A DNA stretch of 64,000 nucleotides from Clavaria fumosa (GCA_951802425.1 OX637805.1:310001-374000), one strand, 5' to 3'. Positions 12,847 through 24,188 are shown, counted from the stretch's first letter. The notes: generated from the letters alone by a model not told the origin. Numbers and translations are program-made.

Positions 12847-15800
12847 ATGGGTCTCGCCAAGGATTCTCGCTCTAACACAAAAGCGGTGGGGAAATCGAGA
12901 CTGGCGGCTCATGTGCCTTCTAAGACCGCAATGCCTCGCTCCTCAAGCGTGGGTAAGCAGCAGACTTCGAAATTCGTCCAGCCTGCTCCAGGCGCTATCA
13001 TCACACCATCCCATCACCCCGCACAACCCCCTTTACCAGCTCGCTCGCCCCTCAGACCAGGAAACGTATCTCCGTCGCCCACGAAAAGCGTCACTTTTCC
13101 CCCATCTTCCGATACCCTCCTCATCGCCATCAACCGCGTCGACAGCAACAGTGGCATGTTCCGACACCGAAGTTTCGGCTCCATTTCAGGGGTTCTCGAC
13201 TCGCTGCACCTCGGAGGGCCGCAGGACCAGCCACAGGACTCCCTCTCGGACAAGGTTGAACTCATATCACCCGATTCGCCTCTCGCCCTCTCTGTCGTGG
13301 AGGATGAGGCGGCATCGTCGTCTGGTTCATCGCTGGATAGCGAGCCTCCGCCGCAGCCCAAGTTACCCAAGCGCTCCCATGCGCTCCTCGAACTCCTCTC
13401 TTCGGAGCGCGCTTATGCCTCTGATTTGGCGTTCATTCGGGATGTTCATATACCACTGGCAATGGGTGCGCCGCCATCCATCTTCACCCTCTCACATACT
13501 TCTTTTATCCTCACATCTTAACAGGTCAGTCGGGCGCATTTCAACTCCCACCAGATACCCCTCCGGCATCGTCCATTTCTTCGGGGCGCACTGCCTCCTC
13601 TTTGTCGGATTCATCAACGCTGTGTTCAGCGCCACCCATGACCCGCGAGGATACAAAGGTCATTTTTGGTAACATCGCTGAGCTTGCCGTATTCTCAGAT
13701 GCCTTTACTGAGCGTCTTGAGGAAGCCTTGGGTGCAGTTCTCGAAGAGGGGCAGCGTCAAGATCACGTGGGTGAGCTTTTTTTAGAAATTGTGAGTTTCA
13801 ATTTTATTTTATTTTACTCTTATTGAAATGTCCTACCAGATACCTGCTTTAGAGCCGTTGTACACGACCTACATCACGCGTCACCCCGCCGCCCTTGAAC
13901 ATTTGAATTCTCTGCCACAGACCCCTGCGCTTAATGCCTACCTGTCGCAAACGCGGTCTCTTGCGTCGTCGCTCACACATGCTTGGGACCTCCCATCTCT
14001 GTTGATTAAACCAGTCCAACGCCTCTTGAAATACTCTCTGCTGCTCTCAGCCATCATTGAGGAGACCGCGGATACCCACTCTGATGTAGAGAACCTTAAG
14101 CTCGCGAAGAAGAAGATGGAGGAAGTTGCTATGGGTGTAAACGAAGGGCGAAGAAGGCGCGAAGTGGTCAAAGAGGTTCTGACTCGATCTGGGGGTGAGG
14201 GCCTGAAGAAGAAAGTAACCGCGGTAGGCGTCGCGACATCCGTCAACCTCCAACGTATGGGCAGCATGAGGAAACACAAGCCAAAGGGTGGGAATGAGGA
14301 GGCTCTGCAGGTAGAACAGATGGAGAAAGAGCTGCAAGGTTCAATCCGCTTCATGCGCGAGTTTTACAAGCATGCGCTCGATTGGTCCAAGACCGTCGCT
14401 GTGCTACAGAATGCCTTGAGGTTGTGGGCGTTAGGCTTCTCTCGAGTAATCGGTTTGTCAGATGACATACAATCCGAGGCATTTGACGCGTTCTTCTTCA
14501 TTCTGGACCAGTCATTGCTACCCCTGTGCAAGAATCTGGACGACGTTCTGAGGAGCAAAGTCCTCCTGGATCTCACTAGGCTACTTGATTCGACCCAGGC
14601 TCCTCTCAGACTTCTCGAGGCAATGGAGTCTTTCGAACCTCTACACTATGCCCTCCTCAATATCAACGTCTCCCGAACCCGACCACCGCCTGCGCTCCTT
14701 GAAGCCTCGCAGTCATACGTTGCTCTACGTGGCCAGCTCTGTGCCGAGCTCCCGCGATACTTATACCTGCTCCGGAAGGGCCTTGCCTCCTGCATTGTAC
14801 ACCTCTCTGTTATTCAAATTGAATTCTGGAGGGAAGTTCAAGGTCGGTGGTGCGATTTGTGGGACTCACTCAAAGTGGACGGCGAGATCAATGCCGGCGT
14901 AGCGGAAACGGAGAGGGTGTGGTGGGAGAGGTGGTGTGATGTCGAAGAACACCTCAATGCAGTGAATATACTCAATCGTAAGCGAGCATTGTCGGATGTT
15001 CCGACGGAATACCTCGGCATCCCTGCCCCATCACCTCTACGATCCGACGTGGTTGCAACCATGCTGTCTTCGCTGGAGACTCCCAAACCTGGACGCACTC
15101 CTGCTGTCGTCAACATGCTTTCAGCCCTTGAACCCACTGTCAGTCATCCCAAACTGTCGCCCTCGCCTTCGTCGCGGCTCGCCACCCTGAAGTATACGAA
15201 TGCGAGTGACGACCCGCAATACATCGGACGCGGCAGTCGCCCGAACTCTGGCAGGAAGGACAGCGAACCGGAGGAATGGGGGCAAGCTTTATATTCTACC
15301 CATGTGTCTGATTCTGTGCCATCGTCGAGGACTGCGCCTTCAGGTCCCCGCGGCATGCCACCGTCGCCCTCTGTCTGGTCCACCGCTTCGTCCACGGCGC
15401 CTACGCTATGCGAAAACCCTCGAGGTCGGTCCCCGCGACGACCTACCCTGCGGCAGAAGATCTCCAAGACGCTGCGACCAGGATCACGCAATAATTCGCC
15501 GTCGATTCGGTCCCTCTACTCACCGGATTCGCATAATACTTACACGCGCGGTAGCAGCGGCAGCGCCGACTATCCGAACTCCCCGAGCGCCCACTGGCAC
15601 GCGCGGTGGCAGCATGCAACGGCGCGCTACGTGTGCCGAGTTGTGCACCCGTGCCAACCGCCGCCAGGCACGACCTATCATGACCTGCCTTTCTTCACGC
15701 TTGAGCCGGACCGGCTGTTTGATGTGCTTAAGGAGTTTGGGCACCCATCGACGCACATTGACATACCGCTGTATGTGGACGATGGCGAGGATTGCCTGAT

Positions 15801-15867
15801 GCTAGTTCGAGACGAATACGGCGAGATCGGATGGGCGTTGGCGTCCTTCCTCATTCCCGTGGCCTGA
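12847..15867 (+). CDS. DH-BAR Rho/Cdc42 guanine-nucleotide exchange factor
   Basis: Predicted activator of Rho-family GTPases at the cell cortex, similar in layout to fission yeast Gef1 and animal Tuba. The first ~180 residues are low-complexity and Ser/Pro-rich. The DH domain begins at KRSHALLELLSSERAYASDLAF, continues in the second exon with VFSDAFTERLEEALGAVLEE, and in the third (from about 13840) with IPALEPLYTTYITRHPAALE, LPSLLIKPVQRLLKYSLLL. No PH domain follows; instead there is a helical BAR-like region (LKLAKKKMEEVAMGVNEGRR ... FMREFYKHALDWSKTVAV ... VIQIEFWREVQGRWCDLW). The C-terminal 90 residues (TARYVCRVVHPCQPP ... DEYGEIGWALASFLIPVA) look like an SH3 fold. Two short introns, near 13467-13525 and 13792-13838. 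Stop TGA at 15865-15867. Confidence 0.88.
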
Positions 15868-16443
15868 TTGCATCTGCTTGTTAGATATCTCAGCCCTATG
15901 ACTCTGTCTTGAATTTTAGACCTTACAGAGTTAACTCTCTTGCTTCCGTTGTTCCATACTAATAGCATCGTACACGCATTTTTTCCATCTACGTCCACTT
16001 TCATATAGGTATAGGATTGGCCTGGTTCGTCGAGATGTCGCACACGGCCACGTGCGACGTTCTGTAACATTTTGTCCGTACACACCGATCGAGACCATGA
16101 ACGATCTGAGAACTACGGACGTAGGAGATTCAATAAACTACATTCAAATTGGGTTCGCTACCTGTCCAAAATTCCTTCAGCGAGGACAGCATCTTTTCAT
16201 GAACGCGAGCGGTCGTGGATGAGTTATTGGATAAGATTTCCTCGAGCTCCAGCATCTCTTGTTCAGCGAGCCGGGCATATTATCTATACGTGATGGCGGG
16301 CAAATCCTCAAAGCTCAAATGCGAGAATATTTGCAACCCGAAGGACAATGATAATCGGTTCTGAGGACCTTGGAATCAGCGAGAAGTGTCGATTTGGCCC
16401 GTAAATATTGACATCCTCACGGAAGTGCGCCCTTGGCAAAGCT
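15868..16443. other. Convergent intergenic region
   Basis: The RhoGEF gene (+) and EFG1 (-) converge here. Small open frames are present but carry no recognisable motif. Probably the two 3' UTRs. Confidence 0.45.
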
Positions 16444-17325
16444 TCACACCTCGCTATCTTCTGTAGATTCGTCCACAACCTCGTCGTCTTCGCCAAAGAG
16501 TTCATCGTCTTTCAAATCGCCTACCGGACCTGATTCTGCTCGGGCCTGCGGAACCGCAATCGACGCACCCCTCTTGAGGACCTGCGTGGGCACTTCGTGC
16601 TCAAGATCGGGCGCTGCAGGAATTTCTCCCTTGGCCATCCTCTCGCGGATCCATGCCCGCAATTCCTCCTTGTCTGTGTTCTCCTGTCCGACTTTGCCCT
16701 GCCGCACTTCGGGAGGGAAGAGGGAGATATACTTCTTTGTCCGAGGATAATACTAATGCAGCATTTAGAAAAAGGTCAACGGTACGACATGTGAGGAGCA
16801 AGAAAGGAACGGACGCGAATGTAATTGAGGTCTACTCTCAGCTCCCCGAGCGAGGACTCCAATGACTCTCTGACGTCGGGGTTGACTGAGTGGGCGAGTT
16901 GCCTCTTGATCTGGCTGATCTTCCGAGTCACTTTTTGCCTTTCTATGTACAAAACGTCGGCAAGGAGGCGAGGAACGGACAGTTTTGCACGTTACCGAAG
17001 AATTTGACTCTACGATACTTCAACGCGAACGCCCTCTCTTTCCGCGCAAGCACCGCCCGAGCCAGATCACTCTCTAAACTCTTGAGGCGACGTTCGGTGG
17101 CCACCTGCACATCCGCTTTGAGCGTGCCCTGATCTTGCATCAGACTTGGCCAATTTCAGGCTGCACAAACTTCCCTACCCTGGCCAGCAAACGTCGCGTC
17201 TGTCGTAGAGAAGCTTTAATCTTGGAGACACCCAGAGCATCGGGTGCTGGCTGTAATAAATTACTGTCACGGTTGCGTTTGGTTGCTCGTGTCCGCGTCG
17301 CTGACTCTACAAGTCTCTTCCGCAT
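16444..17325 (-). CDS. EFG1: EFG1, rRNA-processing protein
   Basis: Nucleolar coiled-coil protein of the small-subunit processome, needed for pre-18S rRNA maturation. The first exon starts MRKRLVESATRTRATKRNR and contains SKIKASLRQTRRLLAR, the family's N-terminal helix. After an intron with acceptor just before GGCACG, the second exon reads TLKADVQVATERRLKSLESD and KERAFALKYRRVKFF. Further exons read VDLNYI and a tyrosine/lysine block (YISLFP), then QENTDKEELRAWIRERMAKG and a very acidic end (GDLKDDELFGEDDEVVDE). Stop at 16444-16446. Size and charge pattern fit the family. The gene diverges from the unknown gene at 17672. Confidence 0.87.
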
Positions 17326-17526
17326 GTTGAGCAGGTGTTGACAACCCTGTTTGTTGCTATTGTTTCCAAGAGATGAGCAAATTAGTGTACTTGGAGACTT
17401 GCAGTCTTGGAGATTCCAGCCCTGAGTGCAACAGGCCACAAAGAATTGTACTCTCGTTGTTATTCGAACTGCTATTATTTTCCAGACACTGTACCGCGCT
17501 TTGTCACCGCCTGTTGCTGATTGTTT

Positions 17527-17534
17527 TCACGTGA
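17527..17534. promoter_or_regulatory. Palindromic E-box TCACGTGA
   Basis: A perfect 8-bp palindrome between the divergent EFG1 and 17672 genes. It is the consensus site for fungal bHLH factors such as Cbf1/Pho4. Its function here is inferred from the motif and position only. Confidence 0.4.
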
Positions 17535-17671
17535 TGTGCACCACCCTCACAATAAGCGCTTTTGTTGTTCGCATAACAGGAAGGCTGGGGTTGTTTAAAT
17601 AGCCATGTCCACCTCGCCGCCAGCTGCCTGCATCTGCCCCTTCATCACTTCGTCTTTGCTTTTCCTTTTAC

Positions 17672-18540
17672 ATGTATTCTACCGCCGCAAGTCGACGAAC
17701 AGCGCCCCTGCGCGTTCTTTCACTATCCTTGACCGATGGCTCGAAGAGCAAGGCCTCGCAGGCGACGCGCCTGCCTTCTCCAACTGTGCCCTCTACATTC
17801 GGCTCAGTTAAGGTGTGTCCTTTTGACCTACTTAATCCGAACGCCGTATCTCATTGCTTGCCAAGGGGGAGCAGTGTCTTTTCGGCTTGAGCGCACGGTT
17901 CCTGTTCCGAGGACGAGATTCGGCCTTATCCGCCGTTTGGGACCTGCCAAAGACATGCTCACCATGCTACCAATTCTTGCCCCGAGACGACGTATCAGAG
18001 GTCACAACGGCCACTTGGGACGAGTCAGACACCGACTCAGATATGGATGACCTAGATGCAGACGCGCAGTATATCATGATCTACCCCGGAAGTCCCTGGT
18101 ACAAGCCTGCTCGCGCCTCATCCTTGTCCGCTCGCAACAAAAACAGTACCAGCAGCTCCAGAAATCAGCCTTACACTCACCCGCATTTGCCTCGGTGTCG
18201 TCATCCAGACTCGAGCGCCGGACGCCATATTGGCCCACTTTCACTGAATATACACCCATCTGGCTCCTTCCTGACGATGTCGCCCAGTCCTTCGGCATCA
18301 ACAACGTTCAATGTGCGGCACCGCCAACAATTTTCTCGGGCTGTCCTCTTGGACCCGGCGACCGAGCTTGACGCGAGCTGCCTGGACTCTATTGATGAAC
18401 AGCTACTGCATGCACCGCACCGATCATTCGAGAATGAATGCAGGGCATCCTTGTCATGCGACGATCCCTCGTTGGGCTCCTCGCGACATGCTCCGGATGT
18501 GCCCATTGATCTATCCGACGAGGACGAGTGGTGGTTCTAA
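17672..18540 (+). CDS. Unknown protein with acidic C-terminal tail
   Basis: Two exons, 17672-17812 and 17866-18540, joined in phase across a GT-AG intron give 271 codons. I do not recognise the family. The first 47 residues are basic and Ser/Thr-rich (MYSTAASRRTAPLRVL...), which could be a mitochondrial presequence or just disorder. The middle has an acidic patch (ESDTDSDMDDLDAD), then Ser-rich low-complexity sequence. The last residues read VPIDLSDEDEWWF, a hydrophobic core followed by acids, which resembles a SUMO-interacting motif. An alternative ATG at 17605 in another frame gives only a short ORF. The divergent E-box promoter with EFG1 supports a real gene, but no homology is visible. 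Confidence 0.5.
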
Positions 18541-19354
18541 TAATCGGTTCGTTGCTTGCCCGAGACGTCGCATCGCATGGTCATTTAACTCATTTGACCA
18601 TTGAAAACCAGTTCGTTTATGCACCGCGGTCCGGAAGCTAGGATCGCTATATTTATTTCTTATGCTACGTCGATGGCCCATTCGAGGGTTTTCTAGGCGG
18701 AAACCTCCTATTGCCGATCGCGTATATCTTGTAGCTCTGCAGATGGACTAGTGTAGGAGCTCTATGTGAACAACCATGGAGGTTACATTGTTGTATTGGA
18801 TTGCTCGCATTTTTATTGTTGTTCGTGAGAGTTTTCTTCGAAGCAGTGTTGCCATCGGCCACCCACGCTCATATGTAGATGAACACGACTTTGAAGTCGG
18901 CAGTCAGTTACAGTAAGTTGGAACGCAAGTCACCTTCTCCAACCAGACTATCATTTCCTTCTTATTAAGATTCTCAAATTGTCTTAAGGCACTGAGTTCT
19001 GCAACTGACATGCGTGCGGTAAGTTGTAAGTGACTCCTCACTGGAGCTAGTGATACAATGACTGAGGTCCAGAAGCAATGTGATGTGATCATCCATGTAC
19101 CTCCTGGTGTAGAGGTCTTTGAAATGGTGGTGGACATTTATCTTAGACAGGTTTGTCTGATGAAGGATGTGATGCTATCTTTTTTGATGAAGGGCAGCTG
19201 TGAGTCCTCACAGGCTCCCTTGATATTCCCCATGGTAGCTTGATCTTGAAGAAGCTGTTCTTTTCTCACCCAGTGCTTTTTGACTTCCAGAGTATTGGTT
19301 TCAGGCTCTAGTGGACATTCCTCCTCACTAGTGATGATTCACCATCTGGGTTGT
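18541..19354. other. Non-coding flank of the repeat island
   Basis: From about 18900 the sequence becomes more AT-rich than the gene block and shows only broken short frames on both strands. It is the left target flank of the copia insertion and may be an older unrecognised repeat. Confidence 0.4.
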
Positions 19355-19359
19355 GACAC
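19355..19359. repeat. Target-site duplication GACAC, left copy
   Basis: Identical to the 5 bp that follow the 3' LTR at 24184-24188. A 5-bp duplication is usual for LTR element integration. Confidence 0.85.
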
Positions 19360-19696
19360 TGACGAAGTGAGTACGCTTCGCCATCGCACCGCTACCTATT
19401 CGTCTCGGCTCGGCTTGCTACAGAGAATGGCGGCACACGATGCGCCGCATCGTAGTGCCACCCTTCCTCCTTCGTTCTTCCTTCGTTTCTTATGAACAAT
19501 GAACCGTAGTTTACCCGTAGTAGTACTTATACAGTTGATTCATTCCTGTAGGAGTTCACGCGTTCTCTCTCTTACCGCGTGAACTCCAGGTCAGTTATTC
19601 TGTCTACTTTACAACTTATCTTACACTAATAACACGCATTCTCTCTCTTACCGCGTGAACTCCAGCTTTGTCGCTGGTGCGCCTGCGCTGTTGAAA
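19360..19696 (+). repeat. Copia 5' LTR
   Basis: Begins TGACGAAG and ends GCTGTTGAAA. It does not end in the usual CA; the right boundary was fixed by the GACAC target duplication and by the primer-binding site that starts immediately after. It contains a perfect 12-bp inverted repeat at 19551-19587 and a partial second copy of that block near 19631-19664. Confidence 0.88.
19551..19587 (+). repeat. LTR stem-loop, 12-bp perfect stem
   Basis: GGAGTTCACGCG pairs exactly with CGCGTGAACTCC, leaving a 13-nt pyrimidine-rich loop. The same hairpin is preserved at 24038-24074 in the 3' LTR. Confidence 0.8.
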
Positions 19697-19713
19697 GATT
19701 ATGAGACCCAGCA
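19697..19713 (+). promoter_or_regulatory. Copia primer-binding site, Met(CAU) tRNA anticodon arm type
   Basis: The sequence directly after the LTR, GATTATGAGACCCAGC, is the reverse complement of a CAU-anticodon stem-loop (GCTGGGTCTCATAATC). Copia and Ty5 elements are known to prime from an internally cleaved initiator Met tRNA at this position. The ATG of the gag frame at 19701 lies inside it. Confidence 0.65.
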
Positions 19714-22700
19714 ACGGTCAGCTGGATTCGGCTACAATGGACGCTTTTAGATTTCCAAAGTTGAACAGGCAAAACTACGCAAATTGGTCTGTGCATATGC
19801 AATCTGTGCTGCAGGCCAAGTACCTATGGTTAGTCGTAACCGGCGTTGAGACTTGCCCCGCCAAACCAGCCGACCCATCACTGGAAACCGCACCAACTGA
19901 GGATTATCGGACGAAGCTGCGCGAGTACCTCGACTGGGTTACTCGCGACGGCGCCGTGCAAGGCTTGATGCGCAGCGCGACCGACGAATCACAGTGGCCA
20001 CACGTCACAAGCTGTGAAACATCAAAAAGCATGTGGGACACATGGAGACAAGTGCACCAGATGAACCAACAGCTAATCAATGTACACTATTTCTTTGAGG
20101 AGCTGTACACATGGAAATACGTCGACGGCACACCGATGGCCGACCACATAGCCGCTATACTCGACATCCGACATCGAATAGTCCAGGCCGGCGAAGTGCT
20201 CGACGACCTCCACATAGCCCGTGCGATGATCCTGTCATTACCAAAGACTTCATCCTGGGAAATGATCAAAATACAGTTATTTGACATTAAGGTGCTTACC
20301 TCTGATATAGTAAGCACAAAGCTCCAGACGGAGGCCAACCGACGTGCGCGAGAGAAGCCTGGCGGAAGCCAAACCGCCCTTCAGGCATCGGGGAAGGGCA
20401 GGAAGGGGAACGGACCAAAAGAAAAACAAAACCGAGCGAAGGCCAAGCGTGGCCGCGGTCCGCAACCCGATGACGTATGCTGGAAGTGCAAAGAGACTGG
20501 TCATTGGGGGAATCAGTGTCCAAATGCCGAACAGGACGATAACAAATGGGGACACTCACATGGACGAGTATCTGCGCACGCAGCGACGTGCGACCACCCG
20601 GATGGCACCACGCGAGAAGCTGGCTCCGTCTACATGGCTGCGAAACCCTCTCTTGACACTGGCGTCATCCTTGATTGTGGGGCAACAGCCCATATGTTCT
20701 GCGATAGGTCGTTATTTTCATCCTATAAGCGCATAACTGGTCACACAGTATCCGTCGGAGACGCTCGCGACATACCTGTTGCGGGGTATGGATGCGTCCG
20801 CCTGTGGGTTAGAGTCCCCAACGGACACCGTACGACGACGCTGCACGGCGTCATGCATGTCCCAAAACTTGCTATGAACCTGATTAGTCTTGGTGCGCTT
20901 CAGGACAATGGAGTGTCTTACCGAAGTACAACTGGTGGACTGGTAGTATTGCTGGGAGAAGATGAGATTCTGCATGGAGAGCTGGTGAGGGGACTTTACC
21001 GCGTCGACTGCACTCGCGCAGAGGCCCCAGCCGCCTACGAGGTATCTTCCGGTGCCAGTATGCGGACCTGGCACCGACGTATGGGACATCTACACCTCGA
21101 GGCGATACGTGAACTCGTTCGAAAGAAGCTGGTAAAGGGACTTACGATTTCATCTAGTGATCACGACCGTGTGTGCGAGGGGTGCGCTCTTGGAAAGTCA
21201 CACCGCTTGCCGTTCCCAAAACGGAGCGAAACACGTTACGAGCTGATGGAATTGGTGGTCGCGGACTTGACTGGACCTATGGCTGTCGAAACCTGGACCG
21301 GGATGCGCTATGCCCTCATCACTGTCGAAGTCAGCACGAGATTCGGCATTGCGCGACTTTTGAAGACCAAAGACGAGGCGCCCGGAGAGCTAAGGGACGT
21401 AATCGCGATGTTAGAGAGGCAATCTGGACAGAAATTGAAATGACTACGCACCGACAATGGCACGGAACTCGTCAACGACAAGGTAGAAGACCTCTGCCGT
21501 CGCAACGGCATCCGCCATGAGACGACCGTCCCGTACAGCCCGGAACAAAACGGTATTGTTGAAAGGTTTATCACTACGTGTTTTGAAATGGTTAGATGCA
21601 TGCTACATTCAAACAGTATGGACTCACGGTACTGGGGGGAAGCACTGATGTACGCCGTACACATCAGAAACCTCTCCCCGACAACCGCTATAGCCGACAA
21701 AGTTCCCTATGAGGCATGGACCAAGCGGAAACCAGACGTCTCGCACCTACGGATCTTCGGATCGACCGCATACGCGAATATCCCGAAGAAGGTGCGAGGG
21801 GGGAAACTCGAAGTGACGGCAGTGAAGTGTCGCCTACTGGGGTGGTGGGCTGACGAGACTAAAGGATATCGTCTTGAGGATATAGAAACAAAGAAGCTAA
21901 TAACTGCCAGGGACGTACGTGTTATCGAGGATGACAGGCCGACGGACGTTGCCATTATCGAGAATGAAGCGGAGCGCCCGACGTTGCAAACGACGACAGG
22001 GGCCTCAGACCTGCTGGGGGTTCGCCGAGATGATGACGATACTATAGAAAACGAGGAGAGATCAGGGACGCTTGAACCAGTGGGAGGTAACTCACCTACA
22101 TTACTGCGCACTGATCCTGCACCCCTTCGAGAGCGTTCCACTCGGGTGCGATGACGGCCTGCACGATTTGGAGAAGAGGCCACGACCGAAGAAGTTGAAG
22201 AAGCTGTCAGAGAAGGACATCAGCACGTTTTTGTTGTGAGGGATGGGGACCCGCGAACGTACCGAGAAGCGATGCGCTCGGCGCATGCGAAGGAGTGGGA
22301 GAAGGCCGTAGCTGCGGAACTTGAGCAGCTACGCACCTCTGGAACGTTCGAGTGGGTGCCGAAGGTCCCTGCAGGACGAAAAACGATAGGGAGCCGCATC
22401 GTCTTCCAGACCAAACATGACGGCAATGGAGAGATTGTCAGACACAAGGCTAGGGTGGTAGCTAAAGGTTACTCACAGATACCAGGCCAGGATTTCACTG
22501 CGACCTTTGCATCCGTCGCACGTCTGACTACCCTACGAGCTCTCCTGTCAATGGCCGCGCGCGAAAATTGGTTCCTTCATCAAGTCGACGTCGTGGGAGC
22601 GTACCTAAGAGGAGACTTAGAAGAGGAAATATATCTGGAACCACCGGATGGAGCACGTACCGACGATGACGATAAGTGAGTTTGGAGACTCAAGAGGCCG

Positions 22701-23849
22701 CTTTACGGTCTCAAGCAAGCCGGTAGGCAGTGGAAAGTGAAGTTGGGAGAGACGATGGGACGACTGGGCTTCTCCAGCAGCCCTGCCGACGACTGTCTCT
22801 ATGTCCGACGAAAGGAAAGGAGCGTAGAGGTGTTAGTGCTGGTATACGTGGACGACATGGTAGTCGCTGCAGCGGAGATGAAGAGCGTGAGATGGTTCAA
22901 GGAGGAGCTTGGGAAAGCGTTTCAGATTACTGATTTGGGCGAACTGAAACACATCTTGGGAATCAGGGTCCAACAGGACCATACAAGCCGAACGATCCGA
23001 TTGGACCAATCCGCTTATATCCAAGTTCTGCTCACACGCTACCACATGGATGGTGCCACGCCCATTGCTACGCCAGCAGCCATCAAGGAACGAATATCCG
23101 CCAACGATTGCCCCACCTCCGATGTTGACCGCGTGTCGTACAACGAATTCGCCGCAGGCCTCAACTACCTAGAGTGTCTCGGAGGTATCCTCTATGCTAC
23201 ACAGACCCGCCTGGACATTCAGTATGCGACGAATACTTGTGCACAGTTTGGGACGAATCCCGGTAAATCGCACCTTGTCGCCCTGAAATGCATCCTGCAT
23301 TATCTCAAAGGTACGATCGACTTTGGCCTTGTCTTGGGCGGCAAAAACGACGGTGTCGACCTCGTTGGCTGGACGGATTCTGACTGGGCCCAAGACCTCG
23401 CCGACCGACGGTCCGTCGCGGGATTTACCTTTGACGTCACTGGTGGAACGATTTCGTGGTCCTCGAAGAAGCAGCCTACCGTCGTGTTGTCCACCGTGGA
23501 AGCTGAGTACATGGCATCGGCGAACGCGACTAAAGAGGCCATCTGGCTGCGCTCTTTACTTTCTGATTTAGGATTCCCGCAGCCTACCGCTACCGTCATC
23601 CACGCCGACAACCAGGGCTGTATCGCGCTCACAAAGAACCCCGTGGCCCATTCGCGAGCGAAACACATCGACATTCGTCACCATTTCCTTCGCGAACGGA
23701 TTGCCAACAATGAGATTTTGTTCAAGTACTGTCCAACGACGAGAATGATTGCAGACATCCTTACAAAACCGCTCCCCCGAGATTTGTTCGAGCGGTTTCG
23801 TACCGCGATCGGGGTCATTGAAGAGCGACGGCTCGACGAGTGGGAGTGA
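19701..23849 (+). pseudogene. Copia gag-pol polyprotein gene, interrupted by three TGA codons
   Basis: One continuous frame from ATG 19701 to TGA 23847-23849. Gag starts MRPSNGQLDSATMDAFRF and has the zinc knuckle CWKCKETGHWGNQCP. The protease core is LDCGATAHMF (DSGA became DCGA). GAG-pre-integrase and integrase follow (WHRRMGHLHLEAI, CEGCALGKSHRLPF, RTDNGTE, YSPEQNGIVER). The RT has FTATFASVARLTTLRALL, HQVDVVGAYLRGDL, PLYGLKQAG and VYVDDMVVA. RNase H includes GWTDSDWAQD, STVEAEYMA and HADNQGCIAL. In-frame TGA stops lie at 21441-21443, 22152-22154 and 22677-22679, each where Arg (CGA) is expected. Otherwise no frameshift. The final stop codon is formed by the first three bases of the 3' LTR. 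Confidence 0.93.
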
Positions 23850-24183
23850 CGAAGTGAGTACGCTTCGCCATCGCACCGCTACCTATTCGTCTCGGCTCGG
23901 CTCGCTACAGAGAATGGCGGCACACGATGTGCCGCATCGTAGTGCCACCCTTCCTCCTTCATTCTTCCTTCGTTTCTTATGAACAATGAACCGTAGTTTA
24001 CCCGTAGTAGTACTTATACAGTTGATTCATTCCTGTAGGAGTTCACGCGTTCTCTCTCTTACCGCGTGAACTCCAGGTCAGTTATTCTGTCTACTTTACA
24101 ACTTATCTTACACTAATAACACGCATTCTCTCTCTTACTGCGTGAACTCCAGCTTTGTTGCTGGTGCGCCTGCGCTGTTGAAA
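23847..24183 (+). repeat. Copia 3' LTR
   Basis: 337 bp, same boundaries as the 5' LTR, with five differences, all C/T or G/A transitions at CpG sites. A short purine tract (GAGTGGGAG) precedes it and serves as the polypurine tract. Confidence 0.9.
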
Positions 24184-24188
24184 GACAC
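24184..24188. repeat. Target-site duplication GACAC, right copy
   Basis: Matches 19355-19359 exactly. Confidence 0.85.

Larger units (their letters stand above)
19355..24188 (+). mobile_element. Ty1/copia LTR retrotransposon, nearly complete, inactivated
   Basis: Two 337-bp LTRs (19360-19696 and 23847-24183) flank one long gag-pol frame. A 5-bp target duplication GACAC is present at 19355-19359 and 24184-24188. The domain order (zinc knuckle, protease, integrase, RT, RNase H) puts integrase before RT, which defines Ty1/copia. The LTRs differ at 5 of 337 positions, so the insertion is fairly recent. Three in-frame TGA codons block a full polyprotein. Confidence 0.95.

Noticed and set aside
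12830..13672. 280-codon plus-strand frame rich in Arg/Ser
   Set aside because: Out of frame with the DH-domain exon; low-complexity by-product of the coding strand.
21441..22679. Selenocysteine or programmed TGA readthrough in copia
   Set aside because: The three TGAs match CpG decay of Arg codons, the LTRs show the same decay, and gypsy B has the same pattern at other places.
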